Shown here piece by piece: positions 10,460 to 18,592 of a stretch of DNA of 36,780 bases. Origin of the DNA: Nocardia wallacei (GTDB taxonomy: Bacteria; Actinomycetota; Actinomycetes; Mycobacteriales; Mycobacteriaceae); the NCBI RefSeq assembly GCF_029868745.1, contig NZ_JARWOP010000077.1, forward strand, positions 1 through 36,780. Reading direction: 5' to 3'. Made by a program: the position numbers and the translations under genes. Below the pieces are notes generated by a model, which was given only the letters and a program-made list of their open reading frames with translations, was not told the DNA's origin and did no database searches. The number at the start of each line of letters is the position of its first letter. Position 1 is the stretch's first letter.

Positions 10460-10858
10460 GTGACCCTGATCCGGTTCGTCCTGAATGTGCTGTGGCTGGT
10501 GTTCGCCGGTTTCTGGATGGCCGTGGGCTACCTGCTGGCAGGCATCGTCTGCTGCATCCTGATCGTCACGATCCCGTTCGGCATCGCGTCGTTCCGCATC
10601 GCGGCTTACGTGCTGTGGCCGTTCGGGCGGGAAGTCGTGGCGCGGCCGGATGCCGGGGCGCCGTCCCTGGTCGGCAATGTCGTCTGGGTCATCTTCGCCG
10701 GGTGGTGGCTGGCACTGGGACACCTGCTCACCAGCATCCCGCTGTTCGTCTCGATCATCGGGATCCCGTTCGGCTGGGCCAATCTCAAGCTCATCCCCGT
10801 GTCGCTGATGCCGCTCGGGCGCGAGATCGTGCCCAGCGAGGGAGCGTTCGCCCGCTGA
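10460..10858 (+). CDS. yccF: YccF domain membrane protein
   Basis: A 132-aa inner membrane protein with two copies of the YccF repeat. Each copy runs as a hydrophobic helix followed by IPFG: VLNVLWLVFAGFWMAVGYLL ending IVTIPFGIASFRIAAYVLWPFGREV, then VVWVIFAGWWLALGHLL ending GIPFGWANLKLIPVSLMPLGREIV. The function of the family is unknown. The GTG at 10460 fits the family N-terminus. The GGAGG just upstream is too close to act as a ribosome binding site, whereas CATGCT (10448-10453) is 6 nt away, so a leaderless start is likely. The gene converges with the MarR gene, 3 bp apart. Confidence 0.88.
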   Translation: MTLIRFVLNVLWLVFAGFWMAVGYLLAGIVCCILIVTIPFGIASFRIAAYVLWPFGREVVARPDAGAPSLVGNVVWVIFAGWWLALGHLLTSIPLFVSIIGIPFGWANLKLIPVSLMPLGREIVPSEGAFAR

Positions 10859-10861
10859 GGG

Positions 10862-11299
10862 CTATTCGGATTCGGCCACAATCTGTTTCATGATGTCGAC
10901 GGCGTCGTCGAGCACCCGCAGCTGGTCGGAACTCAGCCCGGCCAACTGCTCGGTCATCCAGGCCTCGCGGGCACTGTTCTCGTCCTGGATCAGCGCCCGG
11001 CCGGCCTCCGACAGCGAGACGATGATCTGACGGCCGTCGGTGGGGTGCGGGTCCCGTTTCACCAGTTGCAGTTCCGCCAGGGAGGCGATCACGCGCGTCA
11101 TCGACGGCGGCTGCACCCTTTCCTTCGCGGCCAGGGCCCCCGGCGTCATCGCACCCTCGCGGTTCAGTGTCGCCAGCGCCGACAGCTGGGTCAGCGAAAT
11201 CTGCGCATCGGCACGGCGGCCCCGTAGATGTCGCGTCAGACGCACGACCGTCAGCGAGAGTTCGGCCGCCAGCGCACGTATGTCGGAAGGCGTTGTCAC
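10862..11299 (-). CDS. MarR family transcriptional regulator
   Basis: A 145-aa winged-helix repressor of the MarR family. The helix-turn-helix and wing are visible as ISLTQLSALATLNREGAMTPGALAAKERVQPPSMTRVIASLAELQLVKRDPHPTDGR, flanked by the N- and C-terminal dimerisation helices. The GTG at 11299 is preceded by TATCGT (complement of 11308-11313), 8 nt away, so the mRNA is probably leaderless or nearly so. The gene is divergent from the DUF2530 gene across about 51 bp, which may be autoregulated by MarR. It resembles M. tuberculosis Rv0880 in position. The ligand is unknown. Confidence 0.9.
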   Translation of the reverse strand: MTTPSDIRALAAELSLTVVRLTRHLRGRRADAQISLTQLSALATLNREGAMTPGALAAKERVQPPSMTRVIASLAELQLVKRDPHPTDGRQIIVSLSEAGRALIQDENSAREAWMTEQLAGLSSDQLRVLDDAVDIMKQIVAESE

Positions 11300-11349
11300 A
11301 GAGCCAAACGATACGGGACGGCTCAGACAGGAGACGCGTGTTCACGCCG

Positions 11350-11355
11350 TATGGT
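11350..11355 (+). promoter_or_regulatory. Possible -10 element for DUF2530 gene
   Basis: TATGGT lies 7 nt before the in-frame GTG at 11363. If it is used, translation would begin at 11363 on a leaderless mRNA, not at the ATG at 11351, which lies inside the hexamer. Confidence 0.35.
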
Positions 11356-11599
11356 GGACAACGTGATCCAGAAAGTGCCGGAGATTCCGCCGCGGCTGAC
11401 CGACCCGCGTCCCGTGCTGGCGGTCGGGTCGGTGCTGTGGGCCGTCGCGACGGTGCTGGTGTGGGTCAACGGCGATTGGGCCGATGCGCGGCCGGTCTGC
11501 CTGATGGGCTTGGCGGTCGGATTGCTCGGATACACCATCTTCGCCATCCAGCGCCGCGGTGCGCGGCGGGGCGACAAGGGCGCCCAGACGGGACTGTAA
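11351..11599 (+). CDS. DUF2530 small membrane protein
   Basis: An 82-aa protein matching the actinobacterial DUF2530 family: a short polar N-terminus with PPRLTDPRPVLAVG, a first membrane helix (SVLWAVATVLVWV), a short loop containing NGDWADARPVC, a second helix (LMGLAVGLLGYTIFAI), then a basic tail (QRRGARRGDKG). The function is unknown. Its divergent pairing with a MarR gene matches the Rv0879c-Rv0880 arrangement as I recall it. The start is uncertain: the ATG at 11351 or the GTG at 11363, the latter favoured by a -10-like TATGGT at leaderless spacing. Confidence 0.8.
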   Translation: MVDNVIQKVPEIPPRLTDPRPVLAVGSVLWAVATVLVWVNGDWADARPVCLMGLAVGLLGYTIFAIQRRGARRGDKGAQTGL

Positions 11600-11655
11600 G
11601 CGTTTCAACTCACCTCTTGGTCATGCGTCCATGAACGCCTTCCGCGGCACGCGAA

Positions 11656-11684
11656 TTGACTGCACGGCTCATTCCCGCTTAACT
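11656..11684 (+). promoter_or_regulatory. Sigma-70-type promoter of the TetR gene
   Basis: TTGACT (11656-11661) and TTAACT (11679-11684) are separated by exactly 17 bp. The latter ends 7 nt before the GTG start at 11692. This is the best housekeeping promoter match in the window and implies a leaderless mRNA. Confidence 0.6.
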
Positions 11685-11691
11685 GCGTTGA

Positions 11692-12318
11692 GTGTCCTCC
11701 CGATTGAGCGTCGAAGAACGTCGAGCCCACCTTATCGAGGCGGCCATCGGACTCGCCGAAAAAAAGGGTGTAGCTGGTGTGACCACACGCGATGTGGCTC
11801 AGGCAGCCGGAGTTTCGCTCGGTGTGGTGCATTACTGTTTCGAAAACAAGGACGCGCTGATGACCGAGTTGGTCAAGGCGTTGTCGATGGAATTACGCGA
11901 TTCCGTGGAGACCAACGAAACGGTCTGGCAGGACGTCGGAAGTGGAAAAGAATCGCTTCAAAGTTTGGTGCGCGCAAGCCTCGAACTTCTGTGGTTGAAC
12001 ATCGAAGCCACGCCAGAACGACAGTTGCTGACCTACGAAACCACGACCTACGCGCTGCGCGAAAGCGAACAGACACCGGCGAAACTCGCCATCGCCCGCG
12101 AGCAGTACGCCTTCAACGATTCCACCGTCGGGGATGTGCTCGAGCACGCCCGTGACGCGACCGGGACCGAGTGGCGCGTGCCCGTCCCGACGCTGAGCCG
12201 ATTCACGTTGTCGGTGATCGACGGGATCGTGTTGCGGTGGCTGGTGGACAACGACAGTGCCGCGGTGCGCGGGCAACTGGATGTCCTGGCGGAGATGATC
12301 ACCTCTTACAGCGCCTGA
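11692..12318 (+). CDS. TetR family transcriptional regulator
   Basis: A 208-aa TetR-type repressor. The N-terminal DNA-binding domain is plain: RRAHLIEAAIGLAEKKGVAGVTTRDVAQAAGVSLGVVHYCFENKDALMTELV. The C-terminal domain (about 80-208) resembles the BetI-like ligand-binding fold, with WRVPVPTLSRFTLSVIDGIVLRWLVDND as the dimer helices. The GTG at 11692 sits just behind a well-formed promoter. The first half of the gene has noticeably more A and T in codon third positions (GAAAAAAAG, GAAAACAAG) than its neighbours, a possible sign of more recent acquisition. The gene converges with the sacsin-like gene; no target gene is adjacent on the same strand. Confidence 0.9.
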   Translation: MSSRLSVEERRAHLIEAAIGLAEKKGVAGVTTRDVAQAAGVSLGVVHYCFENKDALMTELVKALSMELRDSVETNETVWQDVGSGKESLQSLVRASLELLWLNIEATPERQLLTYETTTYALRESEQTPAKLAIAREQYAFNDSTVGDVLEHARDATGTEWRVPVPTLSRFTLSVIDGIVLRWLVDNDSAAVRGQLDVLAEMITSYSA

Positions 12319-12345
12319 AACCCGTAGTCGCCGAAGAGGTTTCGG

Positions 12346-15204
12346 CTACTGCGGCAGGTCGTCGACCGGGTGACGGCGCAGGTGGGTGGTGTCGCCGTCG
12401 GTCCACCAGGGGACGTCGACGGTGGCCTCGTAGGCCCCGGACAGGCGGACTCGGAGGCGGTTGTGCAGGACCAAGGGGCCGTCGGGGGTGGGGTGGCCGG
12501 ATTGCAGGCGCAGGACGACGCCGAGCGGTTCGGCTGCCCAGCTGGTCAGCGTGCCTTCGCCGAGCACTTCGGCGGTGACGGCCTCCGATACCAACGGCAG
12601 GTCGAGGAGGGTGGCCAGCGCGGGGGCGGTGTCGATGTCCCCGGCTACCAAGCGGTTCGGGGGGATGGCCAGGCCGTAGCAGGGATGGTCCAGCACCAAG
12701 GCTTCGGCGGGGTCGATCACCGTGCCCGACAGTGCGCGCACGCGCTCGGGGAGGGCTAGTTCATCGAGGTCCAGCCGGTCCAGCACGGCGGCGAGGCGGC
12801 GGTGGGCCGTGGCGATCGCGGCGGGCGAGGGCGTCAGGCTCGGATCGGCGAGGGCGTCCAGCAGCGCGGTGGCCAGGTCCGGTGTGATGGTTTCCGGATC
12901 GGCCAGGACCGCGCGCAGGGTATCGAGCTCGGCGGGGGTGAATCCGGCCGGATCCGGTAGCAGGTCGGCGAATACCGGGTCGTCGGGCGCGCGGAACAGG
13001 CCGAGCGGCCGGCCGTCGATGTGGGCGTGGCGGCGCAGCCACCAGGCGGTGTAGCCGTCGGGGTCGGCGAGCAGGCGGCGGGTCGCCGGCTCGGACAGCA
13101 ACAGCCGCAAGGCATTCGGCCACGCGGCGTCGTCCACCAGGTCCAGGTCTCGGACGGCGGCGAACTCCGGCGGGTCCTCCGGCAGGCTCGCCCACCAGTG
13201 CTCTTCGTCGTCGAGTTGATGATCCGGGCCCGTGGGGTCGCTCTCGGAGACGACGGTGAAGCCCCAGCCGACACCCACGGCGCGCAGCGGCGCGGCGCCG
13301 TGGCGCTCGGCGAACTCGGAATCCACCGTGCCGAACGGGGAATCGGGCACCAGCACCGCGGCCAGCGGGGCGCCGGGCAGCAACAGTTCATCCGCGGGCA
13401 GGGTGACGCCGGTGTCGTCGGGCAGCTCGAGCAGGCCCAGCCAGGACGGCAGACCGGCCGCGTCGGGGCCGGTGGCCGAGGTCAGCTGCGCGGCCAAACC
13501 CAGTACGGCGTCGACGGTTTCGGGGTCGCCCGGCTCGTGTTCCAGTTCCGCTCGCAGCGCCGGGTCCGCGAGCAGGTCCCCGGCCGTGACCGGGCGGGCG
13601 CCCAGCCGGGCCAGCAGTTCGTGTGCGGCCTCGGGGTGCACCAGGCGTGCCCATCGCACGGGAATCGGCACGGCCAGCCGGTCATCCAGCACCACCGTGC
13701 GCGGGCCGGTGACGAGACGCCCGTCGGCCAGCGGGACCGCCAGCGCGCCCAGTTCCTCGACCGCCAGCGGATCGGCGACGAAGGGCTCCAGCGCGTCGTA
13801 GAGCGAATACCACCACTGCGGAGGACGTTCCAGGCCGATCGACAACTCCGCTATCCGGGCCAGGCCGATGCGGTGCACGTCGAGCACGGCCAGCGCCTCC
13901 GACGCCGTTCGACCGGACAGCTCCGGAATGACCAGCGGGCCGATGACATCCGCCAGGAGTGTGGCCAATTCCGCTGTGACACCGGTGAATACGCTCGCGC
14001 GCTGCGGTGCGGCGGTGGTCTCCGGCCGGGACCGGCCGTGCTCGTCGACCACGGGCAGCCAGGATGCGGTGCGGAGTTCGGCGGTCAGGGCCTCGCGCAG
14101 CAGTCCGTCGGTCTCGCTGCGGGCGAAGCCGGGTGCGGGCACCAGGACCAGGCGGTCGCGCGGCGGCAGGGCGCGCGCGAAATCGGCGTAGCCGTCGGCC
14201 AATTCGGCTATCCGCGCGCCCGGCAGCACGCGGCGGCGGTCCGGTTGCATCGGAATGTCGGCGATGAGCAGAGCGGGGACGGAGAGTTCTTCGTCGGAGC
14301 GGGTGGGGGCGCGCAGGACATCCGGTTCCACGGGGTGCGGACGGCCGTCGCGCACGGGAAGCAGCCAGCGTGAGCGGCCGGTGGAGTACTGCCACCAGGT
14401 CTCGTCCCGGCCGGGGCCGGTGATCCGCAGTTCCCGCACACCTGAATCGAGTGTGGTTACGGCGCTGGTGATTTCGTCGTCGCCGATCCGGATGAGTTGC
14501 AGCGCGGGTAGTTCCAGGAGCAGGTCGGCCGCCTCGGCGCGCATCGCGGCGAGGAGTTCCGGTGCGTCGACGTCGGGGCGCAACCGGATCACGATCTCGC
14601 TGTCGTAACCCGAGGCGGGAGCCGTGGCGCTCGGCCAGGCCAGCCGCAGGGCCGGTGGGACGAAGTCGGTGTCGTCGGGGAGGCGAATGTCGTTACCGCG
14701 CAATTCGTTCCAGGTCTCGGAACGGGAGAAGCGCACCGATCCGGTGGTGGACCGGAATTCGATCTCGTCGCCGACGGCGAGCACGGCGGTGAAACCCACT
14801 CCGAACCTGCCCACCGACGACGCGGCGCCCGGTTTCGCCGATACGCGCAACGCCGTCAGCGCGTGCACGCCCGAGATATCCAGCGGGACACCGGTATTGG
14901 CGATATGCAGGTCGGTGCCCGCGAGCCGCACCACGAGCCGGCCGGGCACCGCCGCCTTGGCCGCGGCATCGGCGGCATTCTGCGCCAGCTCGGTCAGCAG
15001 GCGATCACGGTAACCGGCACGTACCAGGTCGGCCTCGGTGGCGGCGTCTTCCCGCAGCCGTGTCGGCGAATCCCGCCAGGCCGCCAGCACCCCCGCGCGT
15101 AGCGCCGCCGTCTCGAACGGATCGGCACCCGCTCCCTCGGCGCTCAGCGCTCCCCCGCCGACCCGGACTCGCCATGCTCCACCCGCACCGCCGAAACACC
15201 CCAC
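12346..15204 (-). CDS. Sacsin-like GHKL ATPase-domain protein
   Basis: A 952-aa protein whose first 200 residues match the ATP-binding (HATPase/GHKL) fold of sacsin and Hsp90-like proteins. Visible motifs are the N-box RDRLLTELAQNAADA (Glu72, Asn76), the G1-like loop HIANTGVPLD (100-109) and the glycine-rich lid GRFGVGFTAVL (132-142). The remaining 750 residues are Asp/Leu/Ala-rich with no family I can name, and no membrane segment is visible. The only usable start before the conserved DPFETAALR is the GTG at 15204, inside the end of the upstream DUF3027 gene (61-bp overlap), so the two are probably translationally coupled. A chaperone-like or regulatory role is inferred from the ATPase fold alone. 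Confidence 0.8.
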   Translation of the reverse strand: MGCFGGAGGAWRVRVGGGALSAEGAGADPFETAALRAGVLAAWRDSPTRLREDAATEADLVRAGYRDRLLTELAQNAADAAAKAAVPGRLVVRLAGTDLHIANTGVPLDISGVHALTALRVSAKPGAASSVGRFGVGFTAVLAVGDEIEFRSTTGSVRFSRSETWNELRGNDIRLPDDTDFVPPALRLAWPSATAPASGYDSEIVIRLRPDVDAPELLAAMRAEAADLLLELPALQLIRIGDDEITSAVTTLDSGVRELRITGPGRDETWWQYSTGRSRWLLPVRDGRPHPVEPDVLRAPTRSDEELSVPALLIADIPMQPDRRRVLPGARIAELADGYADFARALPPRDRLVLVPAPGFARSETDGLLREALTAELRTASWLPVVDEHGRSRPETTAAPQRASVFTGVTAELATLLADVIGPLVIPELSGRTASEALAVLDVHRIGLARIAELSIGLERPPQWWYSLYDALEPFVADPLAVEELGALAVPLADGRLVTGPRTVVLDDRLAVPIPVRWARLVHPEAAHELLARLGARPVTAGDLLADPALRAELEHEPGDPETVDAVLGLAAQLTSATGPDAAGLPSWLGLLELPDDTGVTLPADELLLPGAPLAAVLVPDSPFGTVDSEFAERHGAAPLRAVGVGWGFTVVSESDPTGPDHQLDDEEHWWASLPEDPPEFAAVRDLDLVDDAAWPNALRLLLSEPATRRLLADPDGYTAWWLRRHAHIDGRPLGLFRAPDDPVFADLLPDPAGFTPAELDTLRAVLADPETITPDLATALLDALADPSLTPSPAAIATAHRRLAAVLDRLDLDELALPERVRALSGTVIDPAEALVLDHPCYGLAIPPNRLVAGDIDTAPALATLLDLPLVSEAVTAEVLGEGTLTSWAAEPLGVVLRLQSGHPTPDGPLVLHNRLRVRLSGAYEATVDVPWWTDGDTTHLRRHPVDDLPQ

Positions 15205-17759
15205 CCATCGCTGTACTGCCCCGCGTCCCGAGCGCCCCCCGACTCCTCGCCCTCCCGAACCTCGGACACCACAGCCCCCACCTCAGCCACAGCCTCCGCA
15301 ACCTCCCCACTCCCCGAACCGGACCCCGCCCCGCCGGAGCCCTCCGCACGCACATCATCGTCCACAGCATCCGTATCCGACCCCACCGCACCCACTTCCG
15401 GCGAGGCGTCCGACACGGACCCGGCAGCGCCGGTCACATCCGACGGTTCCGAGCGCGTGGTGTCATCCGCGGCACCTGCACCCGACACAGCCGCACTCGG
15501 CTGCACACCCTCACCGACTGCACCGGACCCGGCAGTGACGTCATCAGCCGCCGCTGACTCGGCGGTATCGGACGCACTCGCCGGCGCATCCTCATCGGCC
15601 GCCATGGTTCCGGCGGCACCGTCATCTACCACCACCGACTTCGCGGGGGCGTCGGCGGCCGACGCGGACCCGGCAAGACCGTCATCAGCCGACACGGGCT
15701 CGGCAGCACCGTCGACGGCCGTCGTGGACTCGGCGGTGTCGGACTCACCAGGCGGCGCAATCCCATTCGCTACTTCGGACGCGACAACTTCGTCATCAAC
15801 CGCCGCAGGATCGGCGACAACGCTGTTATCCGCAGCTGACTCGGCGGTATCGGATGTGACGGACCGGTCCGTGCCCGCGGCGTCGTCCGTGGTGGACAGC
15901 GGGGCGGTCGGTTCGGGCGTCGCGGGGGAAGGGTCGGATACGCCCGCGGCGCTGTCCGCGCGCACGGCATCGTCTACGGCGTCGGTGTTCCGAGCCGCTG
16001 CGTCGAGGCTTGCCGTGGGTGCCTCGCCGGTGGAGTTGTCCGTGGCGGCGATATCTATTGCCGCCGTTTCGGATTCCGCGTCACCCGCGTCGGGGGTCGC
16101 TTCCGCACCCACATCCGCCGATGTCTCGGCACCTGCGGAAATCTCAACCCCTGGCGATGCCTCAGCGCCTGACGACATCTCAGCGACCTGCGAAGCCTCA
16201 GCACCCGCCGACACCTCAGCGACCTGCGAAGCCTCAACATCCGCCGACACCTCAGCACTCGCTGACGCCTCAACGTCGGCCGACACCTCAGCGCTCGGCG
16301 ACGCCTCAGCGTCCGTCGAAGCCTCGGGGTCCTTCGAAGTCTCGTCACCCGCCGACGCCTCAGTGGCGTTGTGCGAGATGGATTGGGGGTTGGCCACATC
16401 CGACCCCGCGGCGTTGTCCGGGACGGTCTCAGCGACCTCCGGGGACGCCACCGTGGACGGTTGAGGCTCGGTGGCTTCGGAGGCCGTGGCGACATCGGTC
16501 GATTGGGCGGGGCGGGGCTCGTCGGCAGCGGACAGGGATGCTTGGGCGTCGGCTTCCAAGCCGGGCTCCCGGCCCGTTTCCGGGCGGTCGCCGGTCACCG
16601 CAGCGCTGGTGTCCGCCGCGGCATCGGCGGGGTCCACCACGGTCGAAGCCGCCTCGCGAGTGGTCTCCACGGGCGAGGCACCCGTCACCGAACTCGCGCG
16701 ATTCTTGGACTCGCCCTCGTCAGCCGCCCCAGCGGCAACAGCCGATTCAGCAGCCTCCCGGGTGTCGGCAGCCGGATCGATATCCGGCGACTCCCCCGCA
16801 ATAGACGACTCGGCAACGGCAGGCGACTCGACACCGGCAACGGAATCGCCTTGCGCGATACCGTTCTGTACCGATCCGGCTTCCTCCCGCTCAGCACGCC
16901 CGGACTCGACAAAGCCCGACCGCGCGACATCTCCGGACGGCTCGTCGTGCCCGGACTCTGCCTCCTCGACACGCCCGGACCCTTCGGGCTGCTGTTCGGG
17001 AGTGGGGCGGAGTTGGGCGGTGGGGACGATTTCGACGGCGGCGTCGTCGTAGGCCTCGTAGAGGGGGGAACCGCCGCCGGTGGGGAGGACGGTGTCGGAG
17101 TGTGCGCCGCAACCGTATTCGGCGTGGACGACGTGGCCGTCGGCGCCCATGGCGTTGGAGCAGACGCCGAAGGCGGCGCGTAGGGCGCCGGCCAGGGGCA
17201 CGAAGAAGCCGCAGACGCCGCAGGTGGCGGGGGCGGCGCGGGCCATGTCGGTGTCGGGGCCGTATTCGGTGTACCAGCGTTCGGCGGCCTCTACGCGGCC
17301 CTCGCGACTGAGCACCCGGCTGCGGCCCAGGCCGATCTCCTCGGCTACCTCGTCGACCACCGGGTCACCGGTGATCAGATACCCCGGGACCAGACGCGGG
17401 TCGTCGGGCTGCGGGGCCAGGAGATCGCCGGGCGCCAAGTCGCCGGGGCGCACGCGCTGGTCCCACGGCACGAAGTCCGGGGCAACCAGCGCGTCCGGCC
17501 CGGGCAGCAGGGCGGACTCACTGACCGTCGCGTACTCGGCCTCCGGCGGCGCCGCCACCACCACGGCCCACTGCCAACCGGCATAGCCGGGCAGGGTGGC
17601 CGCGAAGTGGTGCGTGGCCGCACACTCGTCTTCCGCGGTGACGCCCAGATGCTCGCCGACACCCGTCGGCTGCAGCTCCGAGAGCGCACGACGAGCCAGG
17701 TCGACCGCCTCCGCGAGGATCGGTCGCACACCGGACTCCGAAACAGATACTGCGCTCAC
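15144..17759 (-). CDS. DUF3027 protein with long acidic repeat-rich tail
   Basis: An 871-aa protein. Residues 1-250 form the DUF3027 domain: HLGVTAEDECAATHHF, YAGWQWAVVVA, PDFVPWDQRVRPGDL, and a four-cysteine knuckle (C180-x2-C183-x16-C200-x16-C217) that probably binds zinc. The remaining 620 residues are almost entirely Ala, Ser, Asp, Glu, Val, Gly and Thr, hence disordered and very acidic. They include 14 tandem hexapeptides of the form E(A/V)Sxxx (467-550). DUF3027 proteins I recall are about 250-350 aa, so the tail is exceptional. The GTG at 17759 is the start; it lies 17 bp from the divergent lipoprotein gene. The stop overlaps the sacsin-like gene. The function is unknown. Confidence 0.82.
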   Translation of the reverse strand: MSAVSVSESGVRPILAEAVDLARRALSELQPTGVGEHLGVTAEDECAATHHFAATLPGYAGWQWAVVVAAPPEAEYATVSESALLPGPDALVAPDFVPWDQRVRPGDLAPGDLLAPQPDDPRLVPGYLITGDPVVDEVAEEIGLGRSRVLSREGRVEAAERWYTEYGPDTDMARAAPATCGVCGFFVPLAGALRAAFGVCSNAMGADGHVVHAEYGCGAHSDTVLPTGGGSPLYEAYDDAAVEIVPTAQLRPTPEQQPEGSGRVEEAESGHDEPSGDVARSGFVESGRAEREEAGSVQNGIAQGDSVAGVESPAVAESSIAGESPDIDPAADTREAAESAVAAGAADEGESKNRASSVTGASPVETTREAASTVVDPADAAADTSAAVTGDRPETGREPGLEADAQASLSAADEPRPAQSTDVATASEATEPQPSTVASPEVAETVPDNAAGSDVANPQSISHNATEASAGDETSKDPEASTDAEASPSAEVSADVEASASAEVSADVEASQVAEVSAGAEASQVAEMSSGAEASPGVEISAGAETSADVGAEATPDAGDAESETAAIDIAATDNSTGEAPTASLDAAARNTDAVDDAVRADSAAGVSDPSPATPEPTAPLSTTDDAAGTDRSVTSDTAESAADNSVVADPAAVDDEVVASEVANGIAPPGESDTAESTTAVDGAAEPVSADDGLAGSASAADAPAKSVVVDDGAAGTMAADEDAPASASDTAESAAADDVTAGSGAVGEGVQPSAAVSGAGAADDTTRSEPSDVTGAAGSVSDASPEVGAVGSDTDAVDDDVRAEGSGGAGSGSGSGEVAEAVAEVGAVVSEVREGEESGGARDAGQYSDGWGVSAVRVEHGESGSAGER
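16110..16361 (-). repeat. 14 tandem 18-bp repeats (hexapeptide array) in the DUF3027 gene
   Basis: Reading the reverse strand, the 252-bp block encodes EASAGD, ETSKDP, EASTDA, EASPSA, EVSADV, EASASA, EVSADV, EASQVA, EVSAGA, EASQVA, EMSSGA, EASPGV, EISAGA, ETSADV. Within it, five 36-bp units at 16128-16307 are the most alike (for example 16200-16235 and 16164-16199). The frame is kept throughout, so copy number can change in steps of six residues. Confidence 0.9.
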
Positions 17760-17763
17760 GTCC

Positions 17764-17769
17764 TACATT
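17764..17769 (+). promoter_or_regulatory. -10 element of the cyclotransferase-like gene
   Basis: TACATT ends 7 nt before the ATG at 17777, consistent with a leaderless transcript. It lies inside the 17-bp gap between two divergent start codons, so its -35 region must fall within the DUF3027 coding sequence. Confidence 0.5.
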
Positions 17770-17776
17770 TTGCCGT

Positions 17777-18559
17777 ATGAAGCGCAAACGCCGTGCGTGG
17801 GCCGCGACCGGACCGATCTTGCTGGCCGCGGTGGCCACCGGAACCGTCGCCTGTGACCGGTCGGACAGCGCTCCGCCGCTGCGTGTCGAGGTGGTGGCGA
17901 CCCGCCCGCACGACCGCGCCGCTTTCACCGAGGGCCTCGAAATCCACGACGGCCTCCTCTACGAGAGCACCGGTCTCGAGCGCCGCTCCGATGTCCGCGC
18001 CACCGACCTGACGAACGCGGGCCGCACCGCGCGCGCCGACCTGCCCGCCGAATACTTCGGTGAGGGCATCACCCGGGCGGGCTCGATTGTGTGGCAACTC
18101 ACCTGGAAGGACGAAACCGCCTTCGCCCGCGACCCGATCACCCTGGCCGAGCGCGGCCGCGTCCACTACGACGGCGAGGGCTGGGGCCTGTGCACCCGCG
18201 GCGACCGCCTGGTCATGAGCGACGGCAGCGACACCCTCACCTTCCGCGACCCCGCCACCTTCGCGGCGGTCGGCTCGATCCGGCTCACCAGCCACCGCAA
18301 CGCGAGACTCAACGAACTGGATTGCGCCGCAGACGGTTCCGTATACGCCAACGTCTGGCACACCGACCACATCCTGCGCATCGATCCCGACAGCGGCGAG
18401 GTGCTGGGCGACATCGACGCGGGCGGACTGCTGTCTCCCGCCGAGCGCGCCGGTGTCGACGTGCTCAACGGGATCGCCCAGATTCCCGGCACCGATCGGT
18501 TCCTGATCACCGGCAAGTACTGGCCGACGCTGTTCGAGGTTCGCTTCGTCCCGGCGTGA
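17777..18559 (+). CDS. Glutaminyl-peptide cyclotransferase-like lipoprotein
   Basis: A 260-aa exported protein of the bacterial/plant-type glutamine cyclotransferase family, a five-bladed beta-propeller that converts N-terminal Gln of peptides to pyroglutamate. The diagnostic segment is AFTEGLEIHDGLLYESTGLERRSDV (family FTQGL...LYESTG). EYFGEGITRAGSIVWQLTWKD, YDGEGWGLCTRGDRLVMSDGS and LNELDCAADGSVYANVW follow as further blades. The N-terminus MKRKRRAW plus a hydrophobic stretch ending TVAC at Cys26 looks like a lipoprotein signal, although Thr at the -3 position is unusual. The ATG at 17777 is 7 nt behind TACATT. Divergent from DUF3027; the following MFS gene has its own promoter. Confidence 0.85.
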   Translation: MKRKRRAWAATGPILLAAVATGTVACDRSDSAPPLRVEVVATRPHDRAAFTEGLEIHDGLLYESTGLERRSDVRATDLTNAGRTARADLPAEYFGEGITRAGSIVWQLTWKDETAFARDPITLAERGRVHYDGEGWGLCTRGDRLVMSDGSDTLTFRDPATFAAVGSIRLTSHRNARLNELDCAADGSVYANVWHTDHILRIDPDSGEVLGDIDAGGLLSPAERAGVDVLNGIAQIPGTDRFLITGKYWPTLFEVRFVPA

Positions 18560-18580
18560 ACGGCCCGGCGGGACGCCCCA

Positions 18581-18586
18581 TAGACT
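18581..18586 (+). promoter_or_regulatory. -10 element of the MFS gene
   Basis: TAGACT ends 6 nt before the GTG at 18593, the spacing expected for a leaderless mRNA. No Shine-Dalgarno sequence is present. Confidence 0.5.
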
Positions 18587-18592
18587 CGTTGT

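Noticed and set aside
16128..16307. Five 36-bp units resembling a repeat-spacer array
   Set aside because: The units are directly adjacent with no unique spacers and keep a coding frame, so this is a protein repeat and not a CRISPR array.
15457..16464. 335-codon forward frame over the DUF3027 tail
   Set aside because: It mirrors the Ala/Ser/Asp-rich repeats on the reverse strand; the repeat composition keeps several frames open.
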